64,000 nucleotides of DNA from positions 1-64,000 of the forward strand of contig QNGE01000931.1 of NCBI GenBank assembly GCA_008508345.1. Reading direction: 5' to 3'. The stretch comes from Paragonimus westermani (Eukaryota; Platyhelminthes; Trematoda; Plagiorchiida; Troglotrematidae). Shown piece after piece: positions 42,111-54,649 of this stretch (positions are counted from its first letter, which is position 1; each line of letters begins with the position of its first letter). The translations under genes were made by a program, and so were the position numbers. The notes below the pieces were generated by a model. It saw nothing but the letters and a program-made list of their open reading frames with translations, had not been told where the DNA came from and searched no databases.

Positions 42111-44511
42111 ATAGATGAGGCTGTTCTACAACAACAGGAGACAGTGCATTTGAGAGAATAACCTCATATATCCATCAATTTAATTGAGGGGTAAGTATGG
42201 GGATGGGCATAGTTTCGCAGAAATTGAAGGAAATCTACAGAAAGATGTGACAATATGGAGCGCTGAGCATCGCAAATTCGACCTGGCTGCAGCGCTGTCA
42301 AACAATGTGGCATTATTGATATACCTACGCTGAGACCTCATATAAAATAACTTATACATCAATGTTAGCTGATAGGTTTCTGGTCGGTTGCATTATTTGC
42401 TTATAAGCATATCCGTTTGTGCAGCTAACCTCGTTATTCGGGTATTGCTCGGTTACCAATTGGTTATTTAGTCAATTCACCAGAGATACAAGTTTTAGTC
42501 ACTGAAACAAATTCCTATAGGTCAGAAATCATCGTTCAAATGATTAGGCAGATGTAGAAGACGGAAATTGTGATTGTTGCTGATTGAGAATTACAAAGCG
42601 TGATAACGAACCAAGGGGCAAGGTGAAGCAATGACGTAACTTGGATAGTATGTTGCTTAGAAGGGAAGAAGTCATCGTATCGACTCAAAATGATAGTCTC
42701 AAAAGAGAAATAGCCCGTTCTCTTGAAAATCATATTTGTTGGGAGTGTTCCATGTAGGAGAAACACTGTTAGCTAATTTTAGCCTGTCGAAGTTAGACAT
42801 GACAGCTTACAGCATACTGTCCATCCTGTTCGTTCCCTTTCACTTAACCCTAAAGTAGGGACTTTTCTTTCGATAATGCTGGAGTTAATCACCAGCGCGT
42901 TGTTCATAATAATGAGAAAAAATGACCCAATAAACATAGGATACCATCTGTAAGGTAACTTATGTTTTCGCCGTACTCCTCCACTGATTGTTGTGACTTC
43001 ACAAGTAACTAATGCTCCGTGATGTAGACAATGATTTAACGAGTAAAAAATCTAGGCACTCTGAATTCTGGTGGGCAGTTCCACTGACATAAACCCTGAG
43101 TAGTCAGGATAGCAGTGTTATCAAGTTTGAGGCGCGTATGGCGTAACATCACTGGTGAATATTGAACATAACAAGTGTACCGATGCACTTATCCATCGAT
43201 ATCTGCGTTCAGCTGCGCGCATCAAGTGGTGACATCTGGGGAATGGATTTGGTTGTGATCGTTAAGCTAGATTACTTCTTCGATCTATTTAACTAACAAA
43301 AACCTAGTATAGAACTGAACGTGGCTCCACACAACACGATTCCTATGAACAGAAGAAACAGCTTGGGTACGCATTCACCTTACATGTGTCACTGATAACG
43401 GGTCGGTACCATATAGGACAGTGTCTCTAACCGTACTCAGTTGAGGATGACGAATTTGAAAGTCACTTGTATCGGTACCCAATCATTGTCTGTGGACCAC
43501 AATGCGGTTTCCATTCCGGCTTGGGCTCCGAAAAAGGATTTTAACGAGTCAAGCTCTGGGACGGATTTCGAAGCATGTGACACAATAGGCGACACAGCTC
43601 ATCGGATATCACGCTAGCTAAGAAGATATACGATTGCCTCTGACGGTTTGCTGTTCGCTCAGCGATCCTGAAAAAGACGGATAATTGGGGGACTAATTCC
43701 ATCCGAGTGGGCCGGGTTTTGTAACGATATAGCGGGGAAAAACCATAATACAAAATATTCCATCCTGTTTTCACGGGCAGTGCAGAGTGACAAATGCTAA
43801 TCTTTGACAAAAATACGTCCAGTAGCCAACGTTCAGCTGTTATGAGTTGAACGAATTTATCATACCTACCGGAATTCCTTTTTTAAAAGGCAAGTGCAGA
43901 AGAAAAATCCGTGAACAAAAAACAAACGCTCCACAAACGTTTAAAAAGACAACGGACGGTCACCCACGGTGCCAGCGTCGAAAACCTATACTCCTTAAAA
44001 GAATCATAGTCAGGATGGAGAGTGATATATTTTTAACTTATGTGAACCTCTTGAGGCAGGATTTCCACGAAGAATCAACATGGCAAAAAGGTCTGGTGCA
44101 AAATGAATCAGACTTATGCATCGGCGGCTAGAATTTATATTGCAAGCCCCTTATGAAGGGGGGTATAATAGTATCTGCCCACCAGATGTAACCGTAGTTT
44201 ACCAATAGAGCCAGTTAGTTGACCAGTGAACGCAGTGACCTTCGCTTCCTCTCGTTGTTGGGTGATGAACGTTTTTGTAAGAAGCCCCGCTCGGAAAGCT
44301 GATGCGATCCCTTTTCTGCCCATTGATCTTATATCAAACATGATTAAATTATCATATGCAGACGCTCACCATCATTTACTTATGACTAGTGCTCAGATTA
44401 CCTGTTACTGCCGTTAGTCTGTCTCCTGTCAAAGCGATGGAACAACCTGAACAATACTTATGAGTGAATGTGTTTGAACGTTTACACATGATGATTCAAT
44501 CGCACCTAGTG
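42111..44511 (-). other. Dynein intron, no recognised feature
   Basis: 2.4 kb with only short open frames. Nothing matches the repeat families of this window. Confidence 0.4.
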
Positions 44512-44640
44512 TGGGATCAGCGGTGCAATGATCAACACGGTTGCTTCATGAAAATATGGCTGGGATTCTAATCCCGGCCATGGATCGTGGTAACTGGATA
44601 TGCACAACCGACGAGCTCTAGAAAGAACGAAACTCGCAAT
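44512..44640 (+). mobile_element. SINE copy (plus)
   Basis: Head GCGGTGCAATGATCAACACGG and GGGATTCTAATCCCGGCC (B-box region), then GATATGCACAACCGACGAGC and TCTAGAAAGAACGAAACTC. Same order as 31611-31800. The 3' tail is lost. Confidence 0.55.
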
Positions 44641-45193
44641 GGACCTGAAACATTGGGTTCCTTTCCACAAGTTCATCAGTGTAGAAATAAAACGTTACGG
44701 TATGTTAACATTTCGTTTACTCTCATCAACCGCAAACGTAAAACATGCAGTTTATATATGATAGATAAATAGCGATAGACAGGGTATAGACAAGTAGTGT
44801 CCTGCATGTTATACGTTTACGAATAATGAAAGTATGAGAAATGTTAAAATCACGCAATATATTGTCTCATTTCTCTACTGACGAAATGGACTGATCGAAA
44901 AAATGTCACTGGTTATTATTGGTGTTTCATAATGAACGGTTGCTCACGATCGCGGTCAACCACTTTGTTATTTTCACCAGCTGTCTGCTGTTGTTGTTGT
45001 TGATTTGTCTGCTGAATTGTGAACAAGTTGTGAAATTTTTGAACTCCAACACTGCTTGCTAAAGATATGAGAGATAATCTTGGAAACAATAATTGAGAGA
45101 CTGAACGACCAGTGCAACTAAAAAGGGGTTGTATGTACGCATACGTGTGCTTGTGTGTATCGATAATAAGTAATTTTTCTATAACTTATATGA
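44641..45193 (-). other. Dynein intron, no recognised feature
   Basis: AT-rich. A short TTG trinucleotide run lies near 44990. Confidence 0.4.
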
Positions 45194-45498
45194 ACTAGTG
45201 TTGTGAACTGAGAAGGCGGATGACACAGAAATCGTTTGTTTGGGGAAACCAATACAAGACTTATGCGTCTCAACGGGACTACGAACGGAAACACTCATTT
45301 GCACACCATACTGATCGGAGGGTGATCCGGTCTGTTTGGACACCATGTCTCAGTTCCTTTATGTGGCAAAAGCCATTCCACTTGATGCTGCCCTCCAATG
45401 ATCCTTCCCGTATTTCTCCCGCGATCATTTCGATCCACGCTGCTAGTGAATAATGGTGTAAGTAGTATGGTGCGACCGTCTATCCTCACTACACTAGT
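45194..45498 (+). repeat. MITE-like 300-bp repeat, copy 4
   Basis: Complete copy with inverted ends: starts ACTAGTGTTGTGAAC and ends CTCACTACACTAGT. This gives a 13-base terminal inverted repeat with one mismatch. No open frame of its own has protein similarity. Confidence 0.85.
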
Positions 45499-45708
45499 AG
45501 CCAATGCAATATAACTAAACAAAATAAGTTGATGCATTTAGGAAACATCTAAGTGTTGAGGATAAACACTTTGACACTTCTGGCACAGTTCCTGTTGACA
45601 ACTTTCCAACGCTCTCCTTATTTCGCAGTGAACAAGTCTCATATGCTTGTTTATAGTTTATCGTGCTTAATCCACAGACATGTTTTCAAAAAAAGCACCA
45701 TAACTTAC

Positions 45709-46050
45709 TTGCTCCTCGACGATTGTGTATTGTAAATGAGTCAATACATACTGTGCTGCCTCCACCAGCTCAGCAATCATCGGCGCATTCTCAAACTCAA
45801 TACCAGGAAACAGATCTTGAATAAGACCCATAAACAATGGTACGTCCTCATGAATCAGTTTGGGAATGTTAGAATCCCTCAAAGCACGCATAAGCAATTG
45901 ATCTTCTCGTAGATTGGGATTTTTCCGTCTCATCACACCGGCCATAACCAGCAATGAACGTAAGGCTCGCAATCCGAAGTCGTAGTGGTATTGCTGCGAC
46001 AATTGTTCTTTGGCTAGTCGGTAAAGGGTGGTCATTTTCTTCGCCAAATC
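45709..46050 (-). CDS. DNAH10: Dynein heavy chain exon: AAA1-AAA2 junction
   Basis: 114 codons, phase 0 both ends. Begins DLAKKMTTLYRLAKEQLSQQ, continues YHYDFGLRALRSLLVMAG, EDQLLMRALRDSNIPKLI and EDVPLFMGLIQDLFPGIEFE, which is the highly conserved end of AAA1 and start of AAA2 of axonemal dyneins. The acceptor is TATTGTGTAG above 46050 and the donor is GTAAGT at 45708. The neighbours are 46783-46971 (…FLTAR |) and 39635-39753. Confidence 0.95.
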
Positions 46051-46782
46051 CTACACAATATACACAAACACAGTTGGCTAAAGTGTCCACCACTCAACAT
46101 CTCAACAGTATTCTGATTCCGAATAACATCAGCACAAAATGTTCACATTGTCAAGTGTAAAAGTCATCCCGGTAAAGAGGGGCATTAGACGGCCTTCGGT
46201 GATATGGATGTTACCACAGAAAAGGCGGAATGATATACCCCTCTCGTACGGTTAACTAGTGGTTTGCTAAGTGAATCAGGGAAGATTCTCCATGATCACA
46301 TTTCCCAGGCGGTTCACATGTACATTTTAGTTGATGATGTGAAGCTCGCCATTTTGTGGTAACCTTACCATGGCGCATAACCCTTCCGGCTCTACATCCA
46401 GTCCAACACTCGCAGAGGTCTTAAGTTAAAAAATATATCACTACTAACTATTTAGATTGGCTATTAACAAGAAGCGATAGGCTGAAAACATTAACAAAAT
46501 GTATCGACCGTAAGAATCCACTGCTGAAAGAAAAACACTTTAGCTTGCGCTTTTTTATTTGAGTTATCATGTACACAAAAACATCATACGAGCAGACAAA
46601 AGAACTGGTCCGAATGGAAACAGAATTAGGTGACTAAACAAACGCGAACATAGTGATTAACAATCCAGCGATATGACGACCAATCTTTGATGAGTGGTGA
46701 CATTAATGAATTAATAAATGTCCGCACTTCGGTATGACAGACTGACAGCCATGAGAGCCTAAAAGAAATGGTGTCAACTCAC

Positions 46783-46971
46783 ACGTGCTGTAAGAAATCC
46801 TTGTGAGAACAACATGATTTCGCAAATGTATTCCAAATCGGGTGCAATGACTACCACTGGACGAAACAACGTTTTTACTGATTCTGGTAATTCCGTGCGT
46901 CCCGCATAGCCTGGATTCATGGTGATGAAAATACCCACACGATGATCCAACCGTAGTTCAGAACCTTCAAA
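46783..46971 (-). CDS. DNAH10: Dynein heavy chain exon: AAA1 sensor region
   Basis: 63 codons, phase 0. It reads [20 protein letters not shown], then [18 protein letters not shown], then [20 protein letters not shown]. The [21 protein letters not shown] stretch is the sensor I part of AAA1, the main ATPase site of dynein. The acceptor is CACTTTCAG above 46971 and the donor GTGAGT at 46782. It joins …ANIFQ | FEGSE… from 49844-49996, as in other chains. Confidence 0.95.
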
Positions 46972-49843
46972 CTGAAAGTGTTAACCACAAAAATGCATTC
47001 TAATCAGTATGGGCGCAGACACTGCGACTATCGCAATCGGTTATGGTAAGCACCTGATGAACATACTGTTTGTTCTCATATTCTTTGCTGATCTCTGGAA
47101 CATGATGGTGGATGGTAAATAAAAGTCAGGTAAACCCCTATCTATTCATGCTCCAATTAGGTCTAGGAAAGAAGCTGATCTCTTTGACTGGCTCCTGCTT
47201 ATCGGATGCGTATCATTAGATTATACGGTCATACATCCATGTATGGATTTCATGCATTCTGTCTTTTAACATTAAGCGATACTTCTGAAAGCTTAAACTC
47301 TGTCATCAGTAGACATGCTGAACGTTTGAAACGTTAAATTTCTCTCGTCCATTTTACTAAGATAGCGAGAAGACGTGCTTGCGAGATGCAGGCATTTTGT
47401 TTATTCTCATCACTCGATTGCTAACCTCCTCAAAAGAATGATCGTTTGTCCAAATCCGACAAAGACTGAAGGTAATGTGCGAGATATTTATGCAGCCACA
47501 TTTCGTTAGCTCCTCAGCGGTTACTTTGTCAATTCATTCAGTCAGTGAACAGTCCGGGCAAACAGTAGGTCACGTCCAAGTGAATTGTTAGGCCTAATGG
47601 TCAGTATAGCTAGCACAGGTGGATGTAGCAATGGTGAACACAGAAAGGTAGGAATTCGAAGACTGGGTGGCAGATCAGCAACACTTTGCCTGCCAGACGT
47701 CAGTTGTAGAGACAGCTAGAGAATTTGAATGAAACGGTACCGCTATGGGACAGTCAAATCCTGAGGTATTCGGCTTAGCAATCTTGATGTAGTATTTAGG
47801 AATGACATATTTTGTTCAGAAACGGTTACTTCCCGTCTTAATAAGTCTTACTAAGTTAACTATCTGGGCGTTATTGTACCTAAAAACCTCATAGGGTTGT
47901 GTCGTGTGATAGCCATTTTTGACGTATGAAGTGTTTTGTACCTCAAAATCCTGTCCCACCATCTATTGCTTGTTATATTCCAGATTTCCTATCGTATTTT
48001 TTGTGCACTACTTCACGAAGGTGTTACGCTTCTTGCAAGATCGTTTTCGGGTGATATTATTTATCCCGTATAACCACCATTGAATTTACTACCATTGTAG
48101 GCTGTATGCGACTGATTTGACGAGAGAATATGTTCTGATCCTGTCCGTCTTCTTTAGTGGGCATTGTTTGTACCTCTAAAATCCAACAAAGTATGTAACT
48201 TTTTTACATGCTTGAATTCCTGTAACAAGTCGGCCACGTTTGCTAGCTGAGCCCAATTAACTTCTGAAAAATTCCGCTCACGAACGTTTCTGATGTACTT
48301 ACACGTAATATAAAAAAAGCGCACAATACTACAATTTAGGATGTTTTGTTCAAGGACATTTCAACTGCTTATCGTCAGTTACTACAATAAGCCATTTATG
48401 CTGAACAGCTATAGCAATAAGAAACGCAGACATTAGAACCTTGGAATGTTAGACCAAGTTGGGTTCGTCGATGAGACCTCCTCAATTTAGTCTATGTCCA
48501 AGACAGCTGTGACTCCACGAATTCATGACCTCCACAGAAAAAAAACAAAAGAAAGACGTTTCATTGAGATCCACAAAATAATCCATGATGAACTCTTCTT
48601 GTGACTAATATCCTTGGTGTTTGGTCAGTAAAATTAAACCAAAACTTTCCGGAATCAAGAAACTTGGTCTCAAGAATACCTTCAATCCCTTCGTAATTCT
48701 CGTAGATATCAATACATTCCATGAAGTAATGTAGTCCTTTCATATCAACAAACGTTCTCCGTAATGGACTGATTCGTATTACTCATGAATGTACGGTTAA
48801 ACAGAACCTTTAGATTAGGCTCCATCTAGATGAGTCAATCAAATTGGTTTGTCTCTAAACCCTTAATGATGAATTCTTCCACAAACAAACAGACAGTCTT
48901 GATGGACAGCCCGCTGGACCCACTGTGATTGATTCGATGGCAGACATTAACGAATGAGGGAAGATCTCGCTACTGTATTCATGGTCGTAAGACTCTGAAT
49001 GTGCGTCGAATTGAAGAATAGATAAACCGAATTCACGTTCCAACCTGAGATCAATAGAACAACCGAGTTTTACGGTTGTTTCGCTTACTAGATAAGAAGA
49101 CAATTCACTATCGTGGGATATATCACACAAAAGCACCTGGTCGGGCTAGCAGATCCATTTTAGGAACTTCACATCCACTTCCGACGAATGCAAATGTATA
49201 CTTACTATATTCAACAGTACGTACCGACAGAATAAGATGAACAACCGTTATATTCAACTGTGTCATAAACTTTACCGATCTGCTGCTATCAAACTTTCAG
49301 TCCTTATCGACAGTTCAGCGATATTAACTGATTCGGATCGGACGAAACGCTTTTGTAACAGTTATCCTGATTTTCAACACTTTATTTGAGTTTATTGAGA
49401 AAGAACGGGTGATCGCTTGTTTCTGCTTGACTTGGTGAGGCAATAGATCTACAATTTGTTTTTGTCATAGTCTCTCGGTACCTTCTAGGTTGATCCAAAT
49501 AGCTCACCTAAACAAGACATCAGATTGGCTTTACTCAATCCCAAGAACGTCTTCGTTAGAAATAAAACGTCTGTCAATTGTGCCCTTCTAATTCTAGCCT
49601 TCACGAAAACCATCACATGTTAGCAGCTGAGGCTTTGTGATGGACCTTGCACAGATTATGTCGGGGATTCGGTGACGAACCAAGCCAACACATGAAAACA
49701 AATGAAGCTAATTACTCGGGTTAAGAATTTCAGTGACAAATGAAGCAGAACACACTGTGGCCTCCAAGCAAACGTTCACAAATATAAACCGACCGCCGCG
49801 GACAGAGTATCTTAGTTGACAGACGTGTATTTTGGTGACCTAC
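46972..49843 (-). other. Dynein intron (2.9 kb), no recognised gene
   Basis: Minus-strand frames at 48561-48743 and 48855-49136 are open, but I recognise nothing in them. The flanking exons join directly into conserved sequence, so no dynein exon is missing here. Confidence 0.5.
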
Positions 49844-49996
49844 CTGGAAAATGTTGGCTTTCGTTTGCAGGGCATTTTGAATCAACTTGATTTGTGAAGA
49901 GACGACGGACAAAACCGAGACATGGATGCGGTTGAAATCGTCGAAACATCCCCAAGCCCCGGAACGGCACAACCCGGAAAGCAGTTTGGCAAATGA
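49844..49996 (-). CDS. DNAH10: Dynein heavy chain exon: AAA1 Walker B
   Basis: 51 codons, phase 0. It reads [20 protein letters not shown], then [32 protein letters not shown] is the AAA1 Walker B motif; most chains have CFDEFNRI, so the catalytic Glu position carries Asp here. The acceptor is TGTTTTTCAG above 49996 and the donor is GTAGGT at 49843. Strict linkage to the P-loop exon gives …GENMDYK | SFAKLL…. Confidence 0.95.
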
Positions 49997-50227
49997 CTGA
50001 AAAACAGTGAAGCGTCAGGGTAGATGGATGGAGGCAAGGGGATGATAGGCGGTTCAAGTGTTAGGCCACACCAATAATATAAATGTGACTATGCTTGTGT
50101 ACTGGAAGCATCGAACATGATCTGAAGGCTAACACATGTTTTATGACTATACAGAAGTTCATCGTGATTAGTACAAAACTTCAGAGTATGCCATCTAATG
50201 GACATAAAAGTACGAATTAGAACTTAC

Positions 50228-50362
50228 TTTATAGTCCATGTTTTCGCCACAGTTTGTCACCACACATAACAATCCTAGTGCTTTGGCCAAATCTTTAATG
50301 GTTTCTGTCTTCCCAGTGCCCGCCGGTCCTGTTGGAGCGCCTCCAAGACAAAGAGATAACGC
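50228..50362 (-). CDS. DNAH10: Dynein heavy chain exon: AAA1 P-loop
   Basis: 45 codons, phase 0. It reads [20 protein letters not shown], then [20 protein letters not shown], then [13 protein letters not shown] is the Walker A of AAA1, the site whose ATP hydrolysis drives the power stroke. The phrase [11 protein letters not shown] is the form I remember for DNAH10-type chains; several other chains have a different string. The acceptor is CATCTTCAG above 50362 and the donor is GTAAGT at 50227. Confidence 0.95.
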
Positions 50363-51450
50363 CTGAAGATGTGGAATAATAATGGAAAAGAAAACCTCCA
50401 AGAGCTGTGGGCGATATACAAGGTGGATACAATTTGGACAGAGGGATAGCCACTGCTGGTCTGTGGGAAAATGTCCTCGCAAAGTTGTAAGAATCGGATT
50501 CTGATAAAACTTACACTACTGGTGAATTTCTCAGTAACAATATATATTCACAACACTTTTCAATGAGACAGGTTAGTGAGTTGCGTTTCAGGATACGAAC
50601 AGTGCAATGAGTCCGAGACAGAAACATTTCAGGCAGAATAACATTCAGAAGCTCAAAGAAGTAGTAATTCGTATGTTTGATGCATAACCACACACTGTTA
50701 GATGCAAAGTGAATCATAAACATAACAGGCATTGCTGAGTGAAGGTTAAGCATTCTCCTCGCATGGCATTTAAACGAACCTTAGCAACTGAGTGCGTCTT
50801 ACGGTCACTCAAAAGAAGAACCCGAAATAATATTAGGTTCTCCTATTGGCTTAAAAATAGTAGATGTGGTTGGTCACTAGATCAACAACACAGTCTAAGG
50901 ATCGACGTCGTTGTTGACGGGGCTACTTATTCCGTGATTAATTTGACGAGTTCCATATGACACAATGATGTCGGCTCTCTGTATGGCTTCGGATACCAGC
51001 TGGTAAAAAACTGCTAATTAAGAGAATGCGATCTTGGTCACTGGCTCGAACCCAATAGAAACCCGGGTATTTTATAAAACGAATGCCATCAAAACACTGG
51101 AAATAGGATACCTGATATGCTATACTTCGGAACCTGTCTACTGAAACGACAGATTATTCGGATGTTGTAAAGATGCGATTTCCAAAACTTGAACATACTG
51201 AATGCTCCAACAAAGTATATTGACAGGACGTTAATTTGTACAAGTGAAACTGAAAGTACTTAGAACAGAGAAAATCAAATGACAATTCCAAATGTTTTGC
51301 TTGTGTTAGGAGGTCTCACTGCCAGGTATTAACAATCAGAGTAGTTGGCACCGTTAGCGGACGTCCTTCTCTGTGTGGACTATTAACAAACCATCCAGAT
51401 CCACGAACTGAACATTGCTCTTGTTTTTACTTTCTTTTTCATGGCTGGCT
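50363..51450 (-). other. Dynein intron, no recognised feature
   Basis: No gene or repeat family member was recognised in this part of the 5.7-kb intron. Confidence 0.4.
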
Positions 51451-51696
51451 GCATCCGTTTCGGATTAACATGTCACAGTGATCGAAGCCAAAGCACGCTT
51501 GCGCTTAATCGTTAGCACAAGTGGCTTTCGCCGCACCATTTGCGGTTCCACTCACATACCACGTATCCAATGTAAACCCGAAGGACTAAGACTGGGAGAT
51601 GTGTGAATGAAGTCATTGTGTTTGACCGGCCAGTTGACAGGCCATTACGAAAGTGAAACCCATATCTCTCGGAAGATAAACGGAGATTGCAATGAT
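51451..51696. repeat. Interspersed repeat, copy 2 (with 41233-41478)
   Basis: Same ordered blocks and same length as 41233-41478. This copy is not followed by the MITE-like sequence, which shows the two repeats are separate families. Confidence 0.65.
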
Positions 51697-52136
51697 AAAC
51701 CATAAACTAAGAAAACGATTGAAAACATAATACAAGAGGTAGTTCAGTAAACCAGCACATTTAGGTGCACTTTAGAAAGTATTTGGCGGGAAAACAAAAA
51801 TGTAAGGTTGAACTGAAGAACAAACAATGCATTCGTCATACAATACATCGATAATACTGAAGGAAAAGTAGAAGAATTGTGAATGATTAAACAAACGATG
51901 GCGGTCGTCGCTTAATACGGACAAAAAAACAGATTAACTGTTACAAACTAAGATTCTCCGTGTGAATTATTACAAGGATTGAAATTCGACTTCTATCGAG
52001 TGAATTACTATACCATAGACAATCCAGTGTTTTCTTTCAAGGATTTACGACATTTAGCGAGGGAAGAACTCACGACGTCACTTACGTTCGAGCAGTTATA
52101 AATCCTCTTTCAAAACAGCAGAAACAGTTCGAGCAG

Positions 52137-52430
52137 ATGCATTTAAAACTGATTGAAACACTGACGCAGAAGCTGAGTTTCGAGCAACAAACAGCGGGGT
52201 CAAATGATTTCTTTAGACCTACAGCGGAATCTCTAATCAATTCAGTCAGTGCGTTTCACTTTGATCCTGTGATTGACGCTACGTTCGGATCTTGGCTTAA
52301 GATGTCTGAGGGTGTTTTCAAGATGAAATTGTCAAACGCCGACGACGCTGGTAAGGTGAGGCTGCTAATCCTTAAACTGGGTACTTCACATAAAATTTAT
52401 CTTGACGAAAAACAGACAACAATGCATCAG
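52137..52430 (+). pseudogene. Gag-like fragment of the rearranged gypsy element
   Basis: Contains SVSAFHFDPVIDATFGSWLK, then EGVFKMKLSNADDAGKVRLL, then KLGTSHKIYLD, fitting the Gag pattern 'F-x-P-x-x-x-x-T-F-x-x-W…D-x-A-K-V-R-L-L-L-x-K-L-G' of K02A2.6-type gypsy elements. The frame stays open to 52541, but the part after about 52420 comes from the inserted repeat, so the protein end is not Gag. Confidence 0.65.
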
Positions 52431-52690
52431 TGGTTCACATTGATGCTTAAGTGCCATACAGTCATGGAGAGGAAAAAAGGCAAACCCTATGTAGGAAGAG
52501 AGAAGAAAATAGAGGGAGAATGGAAGGAACCTAGCTACTAAAGATAGCTACGTCTGGATTCAAATATTCAGTATAAAGGTACCCACAACTTGCAAAAAAG
52601 CAACCGAGCTACAAGTGAAAGTAGGGCATCATCAGCAAGCCAGCTCCACACGGCTTTCACTGCCTCGTGTCACTAAATGCACTCACCTCA
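52419..52690 (+). repeat. Interspersed repeat inside the gypsy element
   Basis: Second copy of the repeat at 12379-12610. It sits exactly between the Gag piece and the RNase H/integrase piece, where protease and RT should be. Confidence 0.6.
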
Positions 52691-52719
52691 CGACACTTGA
52701 TCACGATACAATACCATTC

Positions 52720-53800
52720 CACAACTAGCTTTGGCCGAGCTGACGCTTTATCCAAACTCATCGGATCACAGGCACCGAACGACGAGGACACAATAATCAC
52801 ATCGATGAACATTGAATCTGATGTCCACCTCATTCTCAGCGAGGTTGTTTGAACACTTCCGGTGAAGGCAGAGATGTTCAAGGAGGCAACCAAACTGGGT
52901 CCAAATTTGAGACAGGTAATAACGTTCATCTGCACCACTTGGCCGCACACAGACATCAATGGCGACTTAAAAAAATATTCTACCGTCGAGGAGCGCTTGC
53001 CATCGTGGATGGATGCCTCATGTTTGTCCAGGAGGAGCAGTCCCGGAAGTTCTTCAAAGGCAGGTACTCAAGCAGTTCCACAGTGGGCACACAAGGATCA
53101 ACCGAATGAAGTTCTTAGCGCGTACTTTTGCCTACTATCCATGAATGGACAAACAGATTGAACAGCACTGTCACAAATGCACATCGTGTTGTCTGGTTGC
53201 GAAAACCCACGTGAAATAAGAACTGCACACGTGGCCAGCAGCTCAAAGACCCTGGAAAAAGCTTGACATGGATTTTGCTGAACCATTGAATGAGCAAACG
53301 TATTTGGCCATCGTCATCACCTACACCAATTGGCCGGAAGTTCACACCCTACGACAGTTGAATACGAACAGTACCATGTAGAAGCTATCGGAATTCTTCA
53401 TCTGTTTCGGACTACCAAAGACGTTGGTAACAGACAACGGATGTCAGTTCATCTTTTCTGTCTTCGAAAACTACTGACAACAGCTAGGTATCCGACACAA
53501 GCGATTTCCAGTGTACCACACTCAGTCGAACGGACAAGCTGAAATGTTTGTCGACAATTTCAAACAGACGTTGTTAAAGACTAGAGCAGAGGATCCTCCA
53601 AGTCATGCTTTACAGCCCTTCTTGACCAATTTCCGGACAACCCCAAATCCGAACGTCTCAGATGGCAAGTCGCCGGTGGAATGTATGTTCAATCAAAAAC
53701 TGGAGACTGCCTTTGACATCATGATCCCACATCCAAAGAGGAGGAGAAGACGCAGTACAGGAGTGGGAAGACAATACGATCGAAGAGACAGAGTTCATAC
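52720..53800 (+). pseudogene. RNase H end and integrase relic
   Basis: Pieces in order across frames: FGRADALSKLIGS (end of RNase H, usual N-x-x-A-D-A-L-S-R); a zinc-finger-like part; a core start reading LDMDFAEPLNEQTYLAIVI; TDNGCQFI (second catalytic Asp); YHTQSNGQAEMFV (region of the catalytic Glu); and FLTNFRTTPNPNVSDGKSPV. At least four frameshifts separate them. The catalytic residues are present individually but not in one frame. Confidence 0.7.
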
Positions 53801-54231
53801 ATGATAAGCCACGATCGACGAGCCGGTCCCTGTATCCACATTTTATGGGCCACTGAACTGGAAGAGAAGAATAATCATCTAGCGGAAAGGATCAATACTC
53901 TATCAGGTGAAAGTGGGTGAAGCCACGTATGCGCGGCACGCAAACCGCATTCGTCGAAACCGCGGAGACGCACTTTGCGACAAGGTAGGACCAACTACAC
54001 AATTCGATATACTGCTGGACGCATTCGACTTGAAGGAAAGAGAGAGACCTACCAAAATCGGACATTCTTCAGAACCGACTTTACAGTTCCACGACGCTGA
54101 GCGCGAGTATCCCTTAAGATGGAGACGATGGATGAACAGACGCGGTAAACCGGTCAAGCCCATTGAATTCGATCCTCCGGAGCAGTCTTATGATTGAACC
54201 CAACAATCTTCAAGTGGGAGGTGTTAGAGGA

Positions 54232-54646
54232 ATCTATTTTCTTCCGTCCAAAACCGTCCCCTTTCTTGAGAAAACAATTTTATCTAATCGGAAGGAGCGG
54301 ATATATCGTGAACAGTCGAGAGTTGACCCTCGCTACTATTCTAGTTGTTCGACCTTTATTCCACTATGATCATTGGTGCTTTGTTGATAGATAGTATTTT
54401 TAGTAAATGTACGTCGCTATGCGCCATGTAAATACCTAGTAATTTTCTCCTTGTTACGCACATTGTTGGAGCGCAACAAAGTAGTATTTCGCAACTGTCC
54501 TTTGGTTTGCCTTGGAAGCAATTAACTGGACGGCCGCGTTATTTTAGGGACCAAGACTTTCCATATTAATTGTTACGAGAAGGAGAACACGATTTCTATT
54601 GGGTGAATTACTACGCTGTGGACGATCCAGCGTTTTCTTTTTTACA
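54232..54646 (+). repeat. 3' LTR of the rearranged gypsy element
   Basis: About 415 bp, starting TGTTAGAGG after the purine tract and ending TTTTTTACA. The 5' partner keeps only its last ~160 bases in recognisable form and is clearly diverged, indicating an old insertion. Confidence 0.6.
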
Positions 54647-54649
54647 GTA

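Larger units (their letters stand above)
51895..54646 (+). mobile_element. Rearranged Ty3/gypsy element lacking reverse transcriptase
   Basis: A 5' LTR remnant (to about 52052) and a 3' LTR (about 54232-54646) share GTGAATTACTA, GAC(A/G)ATCCAG(T/C)GTTTTCTTT and surrounding blocks. Between them lie a Gag-like frame (52137-52430), a repeat shared with 12379-12610, then the very end of RNase H and a broken integrase. Protease, reverse transcriptase and most of RNase H are missing. The purine tract AGTGGGAGG precedes the 3' LTR. Confidence 0.75.

Noticed and set aside
45220..45453. Open frame similar to those at 15342-15644 and 56720-56902
   Set aside because: Similarity comes from repeated DNA of the MITE-like family. 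Frames are short, shift between copies and contain no protein motif.
48561..49136. Two minus-strand frames in the AAA1 intron
   Set aside because: Flanking dynein exons join directly into conserved sequence, and the frames match nothing known.
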